Shown here piece after piece: positions 7,838 through 12,982 of a DNA stretch of 12,982 nt. Where the stretch lies: the NCBI GenBank assembly GCA_016744725.1, contig JADGDW010000133.1:1-12982 (forward strand), in the 5' to 3' direction. The notes below the pieces were generated by a model. That model ran no database searches, had not been told where the DNA came from, and worked only from the letters and a program-made list of their open reading frames with translations. The DNA comes from Candidatus Albibeggiatoa sp. nov. BB20. Lineage in GTDB: Bacteria; Pseudomonadota; Gammaproteobacteria; Beggiatoales; Beggiatoaceae. Position 1 is the first letter of the stretch, and every line of letters starts with the position of its first letter. The position numbers and the translations under genes were made by a program.

Positions 7838-8926
7838 ATGGGTTTCTATATTGGATTAATGTCAGGAACTAGTGTCGATGCCATTGATGCTGCATTGGTT
7901 CAAATTGATGCGCGGCAAATCAAACTTATAGCTCATTATACCCATGCTTGGCCTAGCCAGCTTCAAACATCTCTACTTCATCTCAGTCAAAATCCTGAAA
8001 CCAACATTTCCTTGCGAGAATTTACCGAATTAGACCATTTTGCAGCTTATGAATTTGCCCAAGCGGCTTTAAATTTACTCGAACAAGCTCAAGTTGATGT
8101 GCAACAAATCAGCGCGATTGGCTGTGCTGGTCAAACGATTTATCATTCACCAAATACCAAACCAGCATGTACTTATCAACTGGGTGATCCCAATCTCATT
8201 GCCGCGTTAACTCAACTTCCAACCGTGGCTGATTTTCGTCGCCGCGACGTGGCTCAAGGTGGTCAAGGTGCACCGCTTGCCCCTGCATTTCATCAAGCAA
8301 TATTTCAACATCCTACCAAAACGTGCATCGTATTAAATATCGGTGGTATTGCCAATATTACCGTATTATCTCCAGATCAAGAGGTGATTGGTTTTGATAC
8401 AGGCACGGGGAATTGTCTACTTGATGCTTGGATACAAAAGCATTTAGGCCAAACCCAAGATCAAAATGGCCAATGGGCGGCCAGTGGCACAGTTTGTCAG
8501 CCATTATTAAATGATTTAGTGCAAGATGCTTATTTTGCCCAACCTGCTCCAAAAACCACGGGGCGAGATTATTTTAATTTAAATTGGTTAAACTCTTATT
8601 TGAAACAACATTCTTTAGCCCCGAATGATATACAAGCCACATTAGCCCAATTAAGCATTGATACAATTGTACAAGCCATTGAGCCTTACGCAGCTCAGCA
8701 AGTGCTTGTCTGTGGTGGTGGTGTGCATAATTCGTTATTGATGAGTGGTTTGCAGAAACAATTGAATTGTCCCGTACAATCAACAGCAACTTATGGAGTT
8801 GAGCCTGATTGGGTTGAAGCGATGTGCTTCGCATGGTTGGCACAGCACCGATTACAAAATCAGCCTAATAATCTACCTTCCGTCACAGGGGCAAATCAAG
8901 CAGTATCTATGGGTGGTATTTATTGA
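7838..8926 (+). CDS. anmK: anhydro-N-acetylmuramic acid kinase
   Basis: AnmK hydrolyses the 1,6-anhydro ring of anhydro-MurNAc and phosphorylates it with ATP to MurNAc-6-phosphate, feeding murein recycling in the cytoplasm. The 362-residue protein shows the family hallmarks in order: GLMSGTSVDAIDAAL at the N-terminus, VADFRRRDVAQGGQGAPLAPAFH, the NIGGIAN phosphate-binding loop, GFDTGTGN with the probable catalytic Asp D187, TTGRDYF, VCGGGVHN and PSVTGA near the end. Two positions differ from the E. coli protein as I remember it: HGQT is AGQT (A97), and DTGPGN is DTGTGN. GAGG lies 7 bases before the ATG. It follows the M23 peptidase gene, functionally linked through wall turnover, but a terminator hairpin separates them. 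erpA, often next in gammaproteobacteria, is absent. Confidence 0.95.
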   Translation: MGFYIGLMSGTSVDAIDAALVQIDARQIKLIAHYTHAWPSQLQTSLLHLSQNPETNISLREFTELDHFAAYEFAQAALNLLEQAQVDVQQISAIGCAGQTIYHSPNTKPACTYQLGDPNLIAALTQLPTVADFRRRDVAQGGQGAPLAPAFHQAIFQHPTKTCIVLNIGGIANITVLSPDQEVIGFDTGTGNCLLDAWIQKHLGQTQDQNGQWAASGTVCQPLLNDLVQDAYFAQPAPKTTGRDYFNLNWLNSYLKQHSLAPNDIQATLAQLSIDTIVQAIEPYAAQQVLVCGGGVHNSLLMSGLQKQLNCPVQSTATYGVEPDWVEAMCFAWLAQHRLQNQPNNLPSVTGANQAVSMGGIY

Positions 8927-9063
8927 TTTTCAGTAGTTTAAAATGAAATTTAACGGAAGTTTGATCTAAAGAAAAAAATATCTTGTTCAATAATTTGAGT
9001 GACGTAAGAGAACTTGATTGTTTGAAATCAAAATCTGTAGTTAGGGGTCACGTTTTCCATCTG

Positions 9064-9115
9064 AACGCAGTGCTACATATTTCAATGATGTGAATTTGAT
9101 AACACTACGTTTTTT
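9064..9115 (+). terminator. possible terminator after anmK
   Basis: AACGCAGTG (9064-9072) pairs with CACTACGTT (9103-9111) with a single C/A mismatch, and a run of T continues to 9115. The loop is 30 bases and holds a weaker ACAT/ATGT pairing. It fits a plus-strand terminator ending anmK before the converging fmdB-like gene. The remaining bases of 8927-9063 show no gene. Confidence 0.45.
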
Positions 9116-9124
9116 AATAAATGG

Positions 9125-9361
9125 CTAATCAGGACAAGAAGGACAACCACCTGCATTGGCTTGGCAGGCTGGGGCTGGTTTATTTTTAAAATCGGTTTCA
9201 TACCAGCCATTACCTTTTAACTGAAAACCACCCGCAGAAATAAGTTTACGTAAACTGTCTTTGCTGCACTCAGGGCAAGTAGTTAATGGCGCATCACTCA
9301 TTTTTTGCATTTTTTCCATCGTATGGCCACAGTCTTCACAAGCATACTCATAAATAGGCAT
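9125..9361 (-). CDS. FmdB-family zinc ribbon protein
   Basis: This small putative regulatory protein of 78 residues begins MPIYEYACEDCG, the hallmark of the FmdB/CxxC_CXXC_SSSS family. The zinc ribbon is C8-x2-C11 and C29-x2-C32, followed by the usual conserved segment (LRKLISAGGFQLKGNGWYETD) and a short Cys-containing tail (C66, C73, C76). The family is named after a gene near formamidase; its molecular role is not established. Two in-frame ATGs occur (9367 and 9361 on this strand). GAGG at 9371-9374 is 9 bases from the second but only 3 from the first, so 9361 is preferred; it also gives the canonical N-terminus. The usual neighbours (aspS, ruvC-yebC) are not here, so it stands alone between anmK and a DUF1737 gene. 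Confidence 0.9.
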   Translation of the reverse strand: MPIYEYACEDCGHTMEKMQKMSDAPLTTCPECSKDSLRKLISAGGFQLKGNGWYETDFKNKPAPACQANAGGCPSCPD

Positions 9362-9567
9362 CGGCATATTCCTCGCTATTTTAATTAATAAAAAGTTCTA
9401 AATATAAAAGGTTGAGCAAAATAATTGGGGAATACTAAAACTAACGGCACACTCTAAGTTCAAACATGAACGTGATGCAAATTTAAGAACCAGACATTCT
9501 CTATCAGAAATTATTTTTTTCATTCCTAAATATTTAATTTTGCATTTCTTAAATAAGGACAGCTCAA

Positions 9568-9690
9568 ATAAAATCAAGCACTTTATTTGTAATATTGGCT
9601 GCTGTATTGAGTTTAAATCAAAAAATATCTATATTTGATAATAGCATATTTCTTATCGCTTATCTCATCGCTTGTATTGACTGCATGTAA
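9568..9690 (+). pseudogene. possible small signal-peptide-like gene lacking ATG
   Basis: A good Shine-Dalgarno AAGGAC (9555-9560) is followed 7 bases later by ATA rather than ATG. The open frame from there encodes 40 residues ending TAA at 9688-9690. Read with Met first, it begins MKSSTLFVILAAVLSLN, a typical export signal shape. A second hydrophobic stretch, FLIAYLIAC, follows. This is either a gene that lost its start by an ATG-to-ATA change, one with an unusual start, or chance in AT-rich DNA. No homologue is known to me. Confidence 0.25.
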
Positions 9691-9705
9691 ATTGTAAAGT
9701 AGCAG
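9677..9705 (+). promoter_or_regulatory. possible promoter for the DUF1737 gene
   Basis: TTGACT (9677-9682), a 17-base spacer and TAGCAG (9700-9705) give a good -35 with a poor -10. The overlapping pair TTGTAT (9672-9677) / TAAAGT (9695-9700) is an alternative. Either would start transcription close to the AAAGGA ribosome binding site at 9724. Confidence 0.3.
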
Positions 9706-9737
9706 TGTTTCCCATTATTAACTAAAGGAAAATGCTC

Positions 9738-9920
9738 ATGCCAGAATCAGAAAAACCTGTTTACGTTATAATCAAAGGGCGTTTACTCGAAACCATTGAA
9801 AATAGGATCAATAATAAAATTAAAGAGGGTTATACACCTCAAGGTTCATTGATTTTATCTACTGATGGTGAAGCAGATTATATTCAACCTATGATTTTAA
9901 AAGAGTTTATGAAATCATAA
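9738..9920 (+). CDS. DUF1737-like small protein
   Basis: A 60-residue soluble protein with no signal or membrane segment. Its pattern, YVIIKG...L..IE..INNKIKEGYTPQGSL...Y.QPM, matches the DUF1737 family: a short alpha/beta unit with a beta-strand, a helix, a conserved EGW/Y-PQG turn and a closing QAM/QPM strand. No function is known for the family. Two ATGs occur; AAAGGA (9724-9729) lies 8 bases from the one at 9738 but only 2 from the one at 9732, so 9738 is preferred. An AT-only hairpin (AATTATTA 9919-9926 / TAATAATT 9931-9938) overlaps the stop. It is a single gene, upstream of but probably separate from hrcA. Confidence 0.75.
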   Translation: MPESEKPVYVIIKGRLLETIENRINNKIKEGYTPQGSLILSTDGEADYIQPMILKEFMKS

Positions 9921-10057
9921 TTATTAAAAATAATAATTGGCATATTGGTTTTCGATAAACTTAAAACCTAAATGCTTGCCCTAATATTTTTATTCAACAT
10001 CGTTTAATAAGACTATTTAACCGAATAATGCATAGATAATTTGTGAGAATCAGCCTT

Positions 10058-11104
10058 ATGGCAAAAACACCAGACAAAATTGATGAGCGTGCTCAATATT
10101 TACTTAAGTTATTGGTTAATAAATATATCAAGGAAGGCATACCTGTTGGTTCTCGCACATTATCTAAAGAATTTGATGTTGATTTAAGTTCTGCCACTAT
10201 ACGCAATATTATGGCTGATTTAGAAGATATGGGCTTGGTTTGTTCGCCTCATACTTCAGCGGGAAGAATCCCAACTGTACTGGGTTATCGCTTATTTGTT
10301 GATTCACTGTTACAAGTAAAGCCATTAGAAAATAGCGAAATTCAGGTCATTAGCACCCAATTGGCTCAAGTGCAACAAAATGAGCAAGAATTGCTCACGC
10401 AAACCTCTAGCCTTTTGTCAGAAATTACCCATTTAGCCAGTGTTGTGATGCTGCCACGCCGCTTATGCAATACCTTGCGTCACGTTGAATTTCTTCCCCT
10501 TTCAGATAAAAGAGTGTTGGTGATTTTAGTTGTCAACGATCATGAAGTACAAAATAGAATTATCCAAACCTCACATCAATACAGTGCTTCTGAATTAGAA
10601 CGCACGTCCAATTATTTGAATAATGCTTTTATCGGCAAAGACTTAAATGCAGTTCGTTCTCAAATTACCACTGAAATGCAAGAAGCACGTGAATCAATGG
10701 ATAAATTGATGCAAGCGGTGATAGAAATGACAACCCAAGTTTTTCCAGATAAAGCTGATTCTAAACGTGATTATGTGATGAGTGGGCAAACCAATTTAAT
10801 GGATATTGTAGATTTATCCAATATTGAAAAACTACGGCACTTATTTTCAGCATTTAACCAAAAACACGATATTTTACAATTGTTTGACCAAGTTATTGAT
10901 AGTCAAGGTATGCAAATATTTATCGGTGATGAGTCTGGTTATGAAGTGTTGGGTGATTGCAGTATTGTCACTTCTCCTTATGTGGTCAATGGTGAAATAA
11001 TTGGCGTTTTAGGTGTGATTGGCCCAACTCGCATGGCCTACGAACATATTATTCCCGTGGTTGACTTGACAGCAAAATTACTAGGTTCAGCGTTGAATCA
11101 TTAG
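10058..11104 (+). CDS. hrcA: heat-inducible transcription repressor HrcA
   Basis: HrcA represses chaperone operons by binding the CIRCE inverted repeat and is kept active by GroEL. The 348-residue protein has an N-terminal winged helix (8-75) with the recognition signature SSATIRNIMADLEDMG at 44-59 and PHTSAGRIPT at 64-73. A dimerisation and GAF-like body follows, ending in the conserved VNGEIIGVLGVIGPTRMAY block and VVDLTAKLLGSALN. The ATG at 10058 is preferred over the in-frame GTG at 10043 because TGAGA lies 9 bases before it and nothing resembling a ribosome site precedes the GTG. No CIRCE (TTAGCACTC-N9-GAGTGCTAA) is seen upstream, so autoregulation is not evident. Instead of the usual grpE-dnaK neighbours, sbcD starts 2 bases after the stop. 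Confidence 0.95.
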   Translation: MAKTPDKIDERAQYLLKLLVNKYIKEGIPVGSRTLSKEFDVDLSSATIRNIMADLEDMGLVCSPHTSAGRIPTVLGYRLFVDSLLQVKPLENSEIQVISTQLAQVQQNEQELLTQTSSLLSEITHLASVVMLPRRLCNTLRHVEFLPLSDKRVLVILVVNDHEVQNRIIQTSHQYSASELERTSNYLNNAFIGKDLNAVRSQITTEMQEARESMDKLMQAVIEMTTQVFPDKADSKRDYVMSGQTNLMDIVDLSNIEKLRHLFSAFNQKHDILQLFDQVIDSQGMQIFIGDESGYEVLGDCSIVTSPYVVNGEIIGVLGVIGPTRMAYEHIIPVVDLTAKLLGSALNH

Positions 11105-11106
11105 TT

Positions 11107-12339
11107 ATGAAAATATTGCATACCTCCGATTGGCATTTAGGTAAAAAATTAGGTCATATTTCTTGTTTAGCTGAACAACAGCAAGTTTTACAAGAAATCT
11201 GTGATTTAGTAGAGCAACATGCTGTCGATGCCGTCATTATTGCTGGTGATTTATTTGATACGTTCAATCCATCTGTAGAAGCAATTGAACTGTTTTATAA
11301 GACTTTAAAAAGATTAGGAAATCATGGAAAAAGGCCTATTATCGCCATTGCAGGCAACCATGATTCACCTGATAGAATTGAAGCACCTCAGCCTTTGGCT
11401 CATGAAAATGGTGTGATTCTCATCGGATATCCCAATACCCATATTCCTATTTTTGAAACGCACAATGGATTTAAAATAAAGCAATCAGAACAAGGTTTTA
11501 TTAAAATTGACCTGCCGAATAAAAGACCACTTTGTTTATTATTAACTGCATTTGCAAATGAATTCCGCTTAAAAACCTATTTAAACCCTGATAATCCCAA
11601 ACAATCTGTACGCAATATGCTGGCACAATCATGGCAAAATTTGGCTGACAAATACTGTGATAAACAGAGTATTAATATATTAATCAGTCATTTACTCATG
11701 TATCAATCAGCCCAGCATCCTTTGGAAGAGCCTGATGATGAAAAACCAATTGAACAAATATCAGCACCTGTTTTTACCCATAATTTACCCAAGCAATTGG
11801 ATTATGTTGCGCTGGGACATTTGCATCGTTTTCAAACCATAGACACACAAATTTGCCCGACCATTTATAGCGGTAGTCCATTGGCTTATAGTTTTTCAGA
11901 GGCTTTTCAAAAAAAATATGTGATTTTGCTCGAATTTGATAAAAATAAGACTTTATCTATTAATCCCATTGAATTGAAAACAGCTAAAACTTTGATTATA
12001 AAGCGTTTTATACAAGTTAATGATGCTGTAAAATGGCTGAGAAAACAACATGATGCCATTGTTGAACTGACCATGCAGACCGAACACTATTTAACGGCTA
12101 AAGATAGAAAGGCTTTGCATGATGCGCATGAAGCATTATTTATCATTCCTGATGTACAAAGTACAGATTTATTTGAACAATCTCAGACTAAAACCAAGCA
12201 TATTTTAGAAAATTTTCATAATATGGATCATTTATTTGTTAATTACTTTCACACAAAACATGGCCAACAGCCAAATAAAGAGGTTTTAGCATTGTTTTCT
12301 GAGTTATTAGCTTCCGAGAAACAACATGATTCCAGTTAA
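11107..12339 (+). CDS. sbcD: exonuclease subunit SbcD
   Basis: SbcD is the Mre11-type nuclease of the SbcCD complex, which opens hairpins and degrades DNA ends in an ATP-dependent manner with SbcC. The 410-residue protein has all the metallophosphoesterase motifs: DWHLG (D8, H10), AGDLFD (D48), AGNHDS (N84, H85), ISHLLM (H195) and GHLHR (H238, H240). The C-terminal third is the capping and SbcC-contact region and is less conserved. It starts 2 bases after the hrcA stop and ends 14 bases inside sbcC, so the three genes form one transcription unit with probable translational coupling. All catalytic residues are present, so SbcD itself looks intact even though its partner gene appears interrupted. 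Confidence 0.95.
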   Translation: MKILHTSDWHLGKKLGHISCLAEQQQVLQEICDLVEQHAVDAVIIAGDLFDTFNPSVEAIELFYKTLKRLGNHGKRPIIAIAGNHDSPDRIEAPQPLAHENGVILIGYPNTHIPIFETHNGFKIKQSEQGFIKIDLPNKRPLCLLLTAFANEFRLKTYLNPDNPKQSVRNMLAQSWQNLADKYCDKQSINILISHLLMYQSAQHPLEEPDDEKPIEQISAPVFTHNLPKQLDYVALGHLHRFQTIDTQICPTIYSGSPLAYSFSEAFQKKYVILLEFDKNKTLSINPIELKTAKTLIIKRFIQVNDAVKWLRKQHDAIVELTMQTEHYLTAKDRKALHDAHEALFIIPDVQSTDLFEQSQTKTKHILENFHNMDHLFVNYFHTKHGQQPNKEVLALFSELLASEKQHDSS

Positions 12340-12982
12340 ATTGATAATTGAGGGTTTATACTCTTATCAAAAAAGACAAGTTATTGAATTTGAAAAGTTT
12401 AACTCGGCTAAATTGTTTGGTATTTTTGGTACGGTTGGCAGCGGTAAAATAACTATTTTAGAAGCTATTTCTTTGGCGTTGTATGGAGAGTGTGAAAAGC
12501 TAAATAAAAGAAATAATTTTAGTTATAACTTGATGAATTTAAAAGCAGAAAAATTATATATTGAATATGAGTTTAAAACATTTACCGATGAGTATTATAA
12601 ATTTACCGTACAAGCCAAACGTAAAAAAACTTTTGCAGACGTGACGGGGATTAAACGTACTGCATATCAAAAATTGAACAACGAATGGCAAGCAATTAAT
12701 GCCACCAGTGCGAATGATTTATTGGGATTGAGTTATGAATATTTCAAACGCACCACGATTGTGCCACAAGGTAAATTTCAAGAATTTTTACAATTAGGGG
12801 CTAAAGATCGCACTACGATGCTAAAAGATATTTTCAGCTTACAGCGATTTGATTTATATGATAAAACTGCGGAGTTGGATAAAAAAACTAAACAACCACC
12901 CGCTAAAGACGGGTGGGTTAGAGGCTTGGCGGCTGAAAGCCGGGATACAGGGCGACCAAGCCCTGTTGTCATTAAAGAATTA
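12326..12982 (+). CDS. sbcC: exonuclease subunit SbcC, 5' part, apparently interrupted
   Basis: This is the Rad50-type ATPase partner of SbcD. The start MIPVKLIIEGLYSYQ overlaps sbcD by 14 bases, and this N-terminus is typical of SbcC. Native-looking sequence runs through the Walker A loop (about residues 35-43), ALYGE, the Q-loop VPQGKFQEF and LQRFDLYDKTAELDKKTK, the beginning of the long coiled coil, to about base 12887 (187 codons). After that the frame stays open to the window edge but encodes PPAKDGW and other non-SbcC residues, because it reads through the structured RNA of an inserted element. The Walker A is GTVGSGKIT where GPxGSGKST is usual: the residue after the Lys is Ile (ATA) instead of Ser/Thr, which should weaken Mg-ATP binding. 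The gene is either recently disrupted and decaying or continues beyond the element in a way not visible here. Confidence 0.8.
   Translation, partial: MIPVKLIIEGLYSYQKRQVIEFEKFNSAKLFGIFGTVGSGKITILEAISLALYGECEKLNKRNNFSYNLMNLKAEKLYIEYEFKTFTDEYYKFTVQAKRKKTFADVTGIKRTAYQKLNNEWQAINATSANDLLGLSYEYFKRTTIVPQGKFQEFLQLGAKDRTTMLKDIFSLQRFDLYDKTAELDKKTKQPPAKDGWVRGLAAESRDTGRPSPVVIKEL
12882..12982 (+). mobile_element. left end of an IscB/HEARO (IS200/IS605-type) element
   Basis: SbcC-like coding sequence stops at about 12881-12888 and structured sequence typical of HEARO elements begins and runs off the window. These elements carry an omega-RNA, usually an iscB ORF downstream, and are mobilised by a TnpA Y1 transposase in cis or trans. 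Neither protein is visible within the window. The exact left boundary cannot be fixed without an empty-site sequence. Confidence 0.65.
12888..12982 (+). ncRNA. HEARO RNA (IscB omega-RNA), 5' part
   Basis: Hairpin 1 is CCACCCG (12896-12902) / CGGGTGG (12910-12916), with outer CTAA (12888-12891) / TTAG (12918-12921). Hairpin 2 is CGGCT (12930-12934) / AGCCG (12938-12942). Hairpin 3 is ACAGGGC (12947-12953) / GCCCTGT (12960-12966). GGCTTGG (12923-12929) is perfectly complementary to CCAAGCC (12956-12962), in the loop and 3' arm of hairpin 3, giving the pseudoknot expected of this RNA class. The wording CCGGGATACAGGGCGACnAAGCCCTGT and the TTGTCATTAAAG that follows match HEARO RNAs as I know them. 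In IscB systems the guide lies just 5' of this scaffold, here sbcC bases about 12872-12887. The 3' part is outside the window. Confidence 0.8.

Larger units (their letters stand above)
9362..9737. other. divergent gap between fmdB-like and DUF1737 genes
   Basis: These 376 bases are very AT-rich. They include the small open frame at 9568-9690, an AT stem CAAATAAA (9565-9572) / TTTATTTG (9582-9589), and a possible plus-strand promoter near 9677-9705. No RNA gene, repeat family or confident CDS was recognised. Confidence 0.6.

Noticed and set aside
9651..9673. CTTATCGCT / CATCGCTT near-repeat as an iteron or CRISPR-like unit
   Set aside because: Only two imperfect short copies occur; no array or regular spacing is present in the window.
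9921..10057. CIRCE operator upstream of hrcA
   Set aside because: Neither TTAGCACTC nor its partner arm with 9-base spacing is present; only AT-rich sequence is seen.
12778..12972. Minus-strand frame across the sbcC/element junction
   Set aside because: It is antisense to well-conserved SbcC motifs and to the structured RNA; its codons reflect those features.
12888..12982. TnpB-type right end (3' omega-RNA) instead of an IscB left end
   Set aside because: The hairpin order, the CCGGGATACAGGGC segment and the pseudoknot fit the 5' part of HEARO RNA, and no tnpB coding sequence precedes it; sbcC does.

Overview
The window is AT-rich proteobacterial DNA. The tyrS / M23 endopeptidase / anmK neighbourhood and the protein styles point to a gammaproteobacterium. 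A Roco GTPase, a Bacteroidetes/Thiotrichales-style SbcCD pair and an IscB-type omega-RNA element make a Thiotrichales/Beggiatoa-like genome my best guess. That placement is inference.

Layout. (1) 1-1701: 3' part of a Roco (LRR-Roc-COR) GTPase gene, with base composition that changes along its length. (2) 1859-3058, minus strand: tyrosyl-tRNA synthetase. (3) 3380-7680, plus strand: a cell-envelope block. It holds a membrane-anchored protein with two OapA/LysM-like domains and an NlpC/P60 peptidase domain, then a strong hairpin, then a secreted CapA/PgsA-type metallophosphatase-fold protein and an OapA-domain M23 (MepM-like) endopeptidase in tandem. (4) 7838-8926: anmK, which recycles anhydro-MurNAc released by murein turnover; a textbook terminator stem-loop sits just upstream of its ribosome binding site. 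(5) 9125-9361, minus strand: FmdB-type zinc-ribbon protein, followed by a 376-base divergent gap with a possible start-codon-less small peptide gene. (6) 9738-9920: DUF1737-like small protein. (7) 10058-12982: a tight hrcA-sbcD-sbcC operon.

The most interesting feature is at the right edge. The sbcC reading frame runs from its N-terminal ATPase half directly into a structured sequence from about 12888 onward. That sequence has a CCACCCG/CGGGTGG hairpin, a CGGCT/AGCCG hairpin, an ACAGGGC/GCCCTGT hairpin, and a GGCTTGG strand complementary to CCAAGCC in and beside the last loop, forming a pseudoknot. This is the 5' architecture of a HEARO RNA, the omega-RNA of IscB, the RNA-guided nuclease of IS200/IS605-type transposons. 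The element appears inserted in sbcC in the same orientation, so the adjoining sbcC bases would be its natural guide. The same sbcC also has a non-canonical Walker A (GKIT), so the gene may be decaying.

The envelope genes form a coherent set: two peptidoglycan hydrolases with related N-terminal anchors and peptidoglycan-binding modules, a CapA-like exported protein, and a sugar kinase for wall recycling. The tyrS side resembles the usual gammaproteobacterial order tyrS | M23 peptidase - anmK, here expanded by an extra OapA-NlpC/P60 gene and a capA-like gene.
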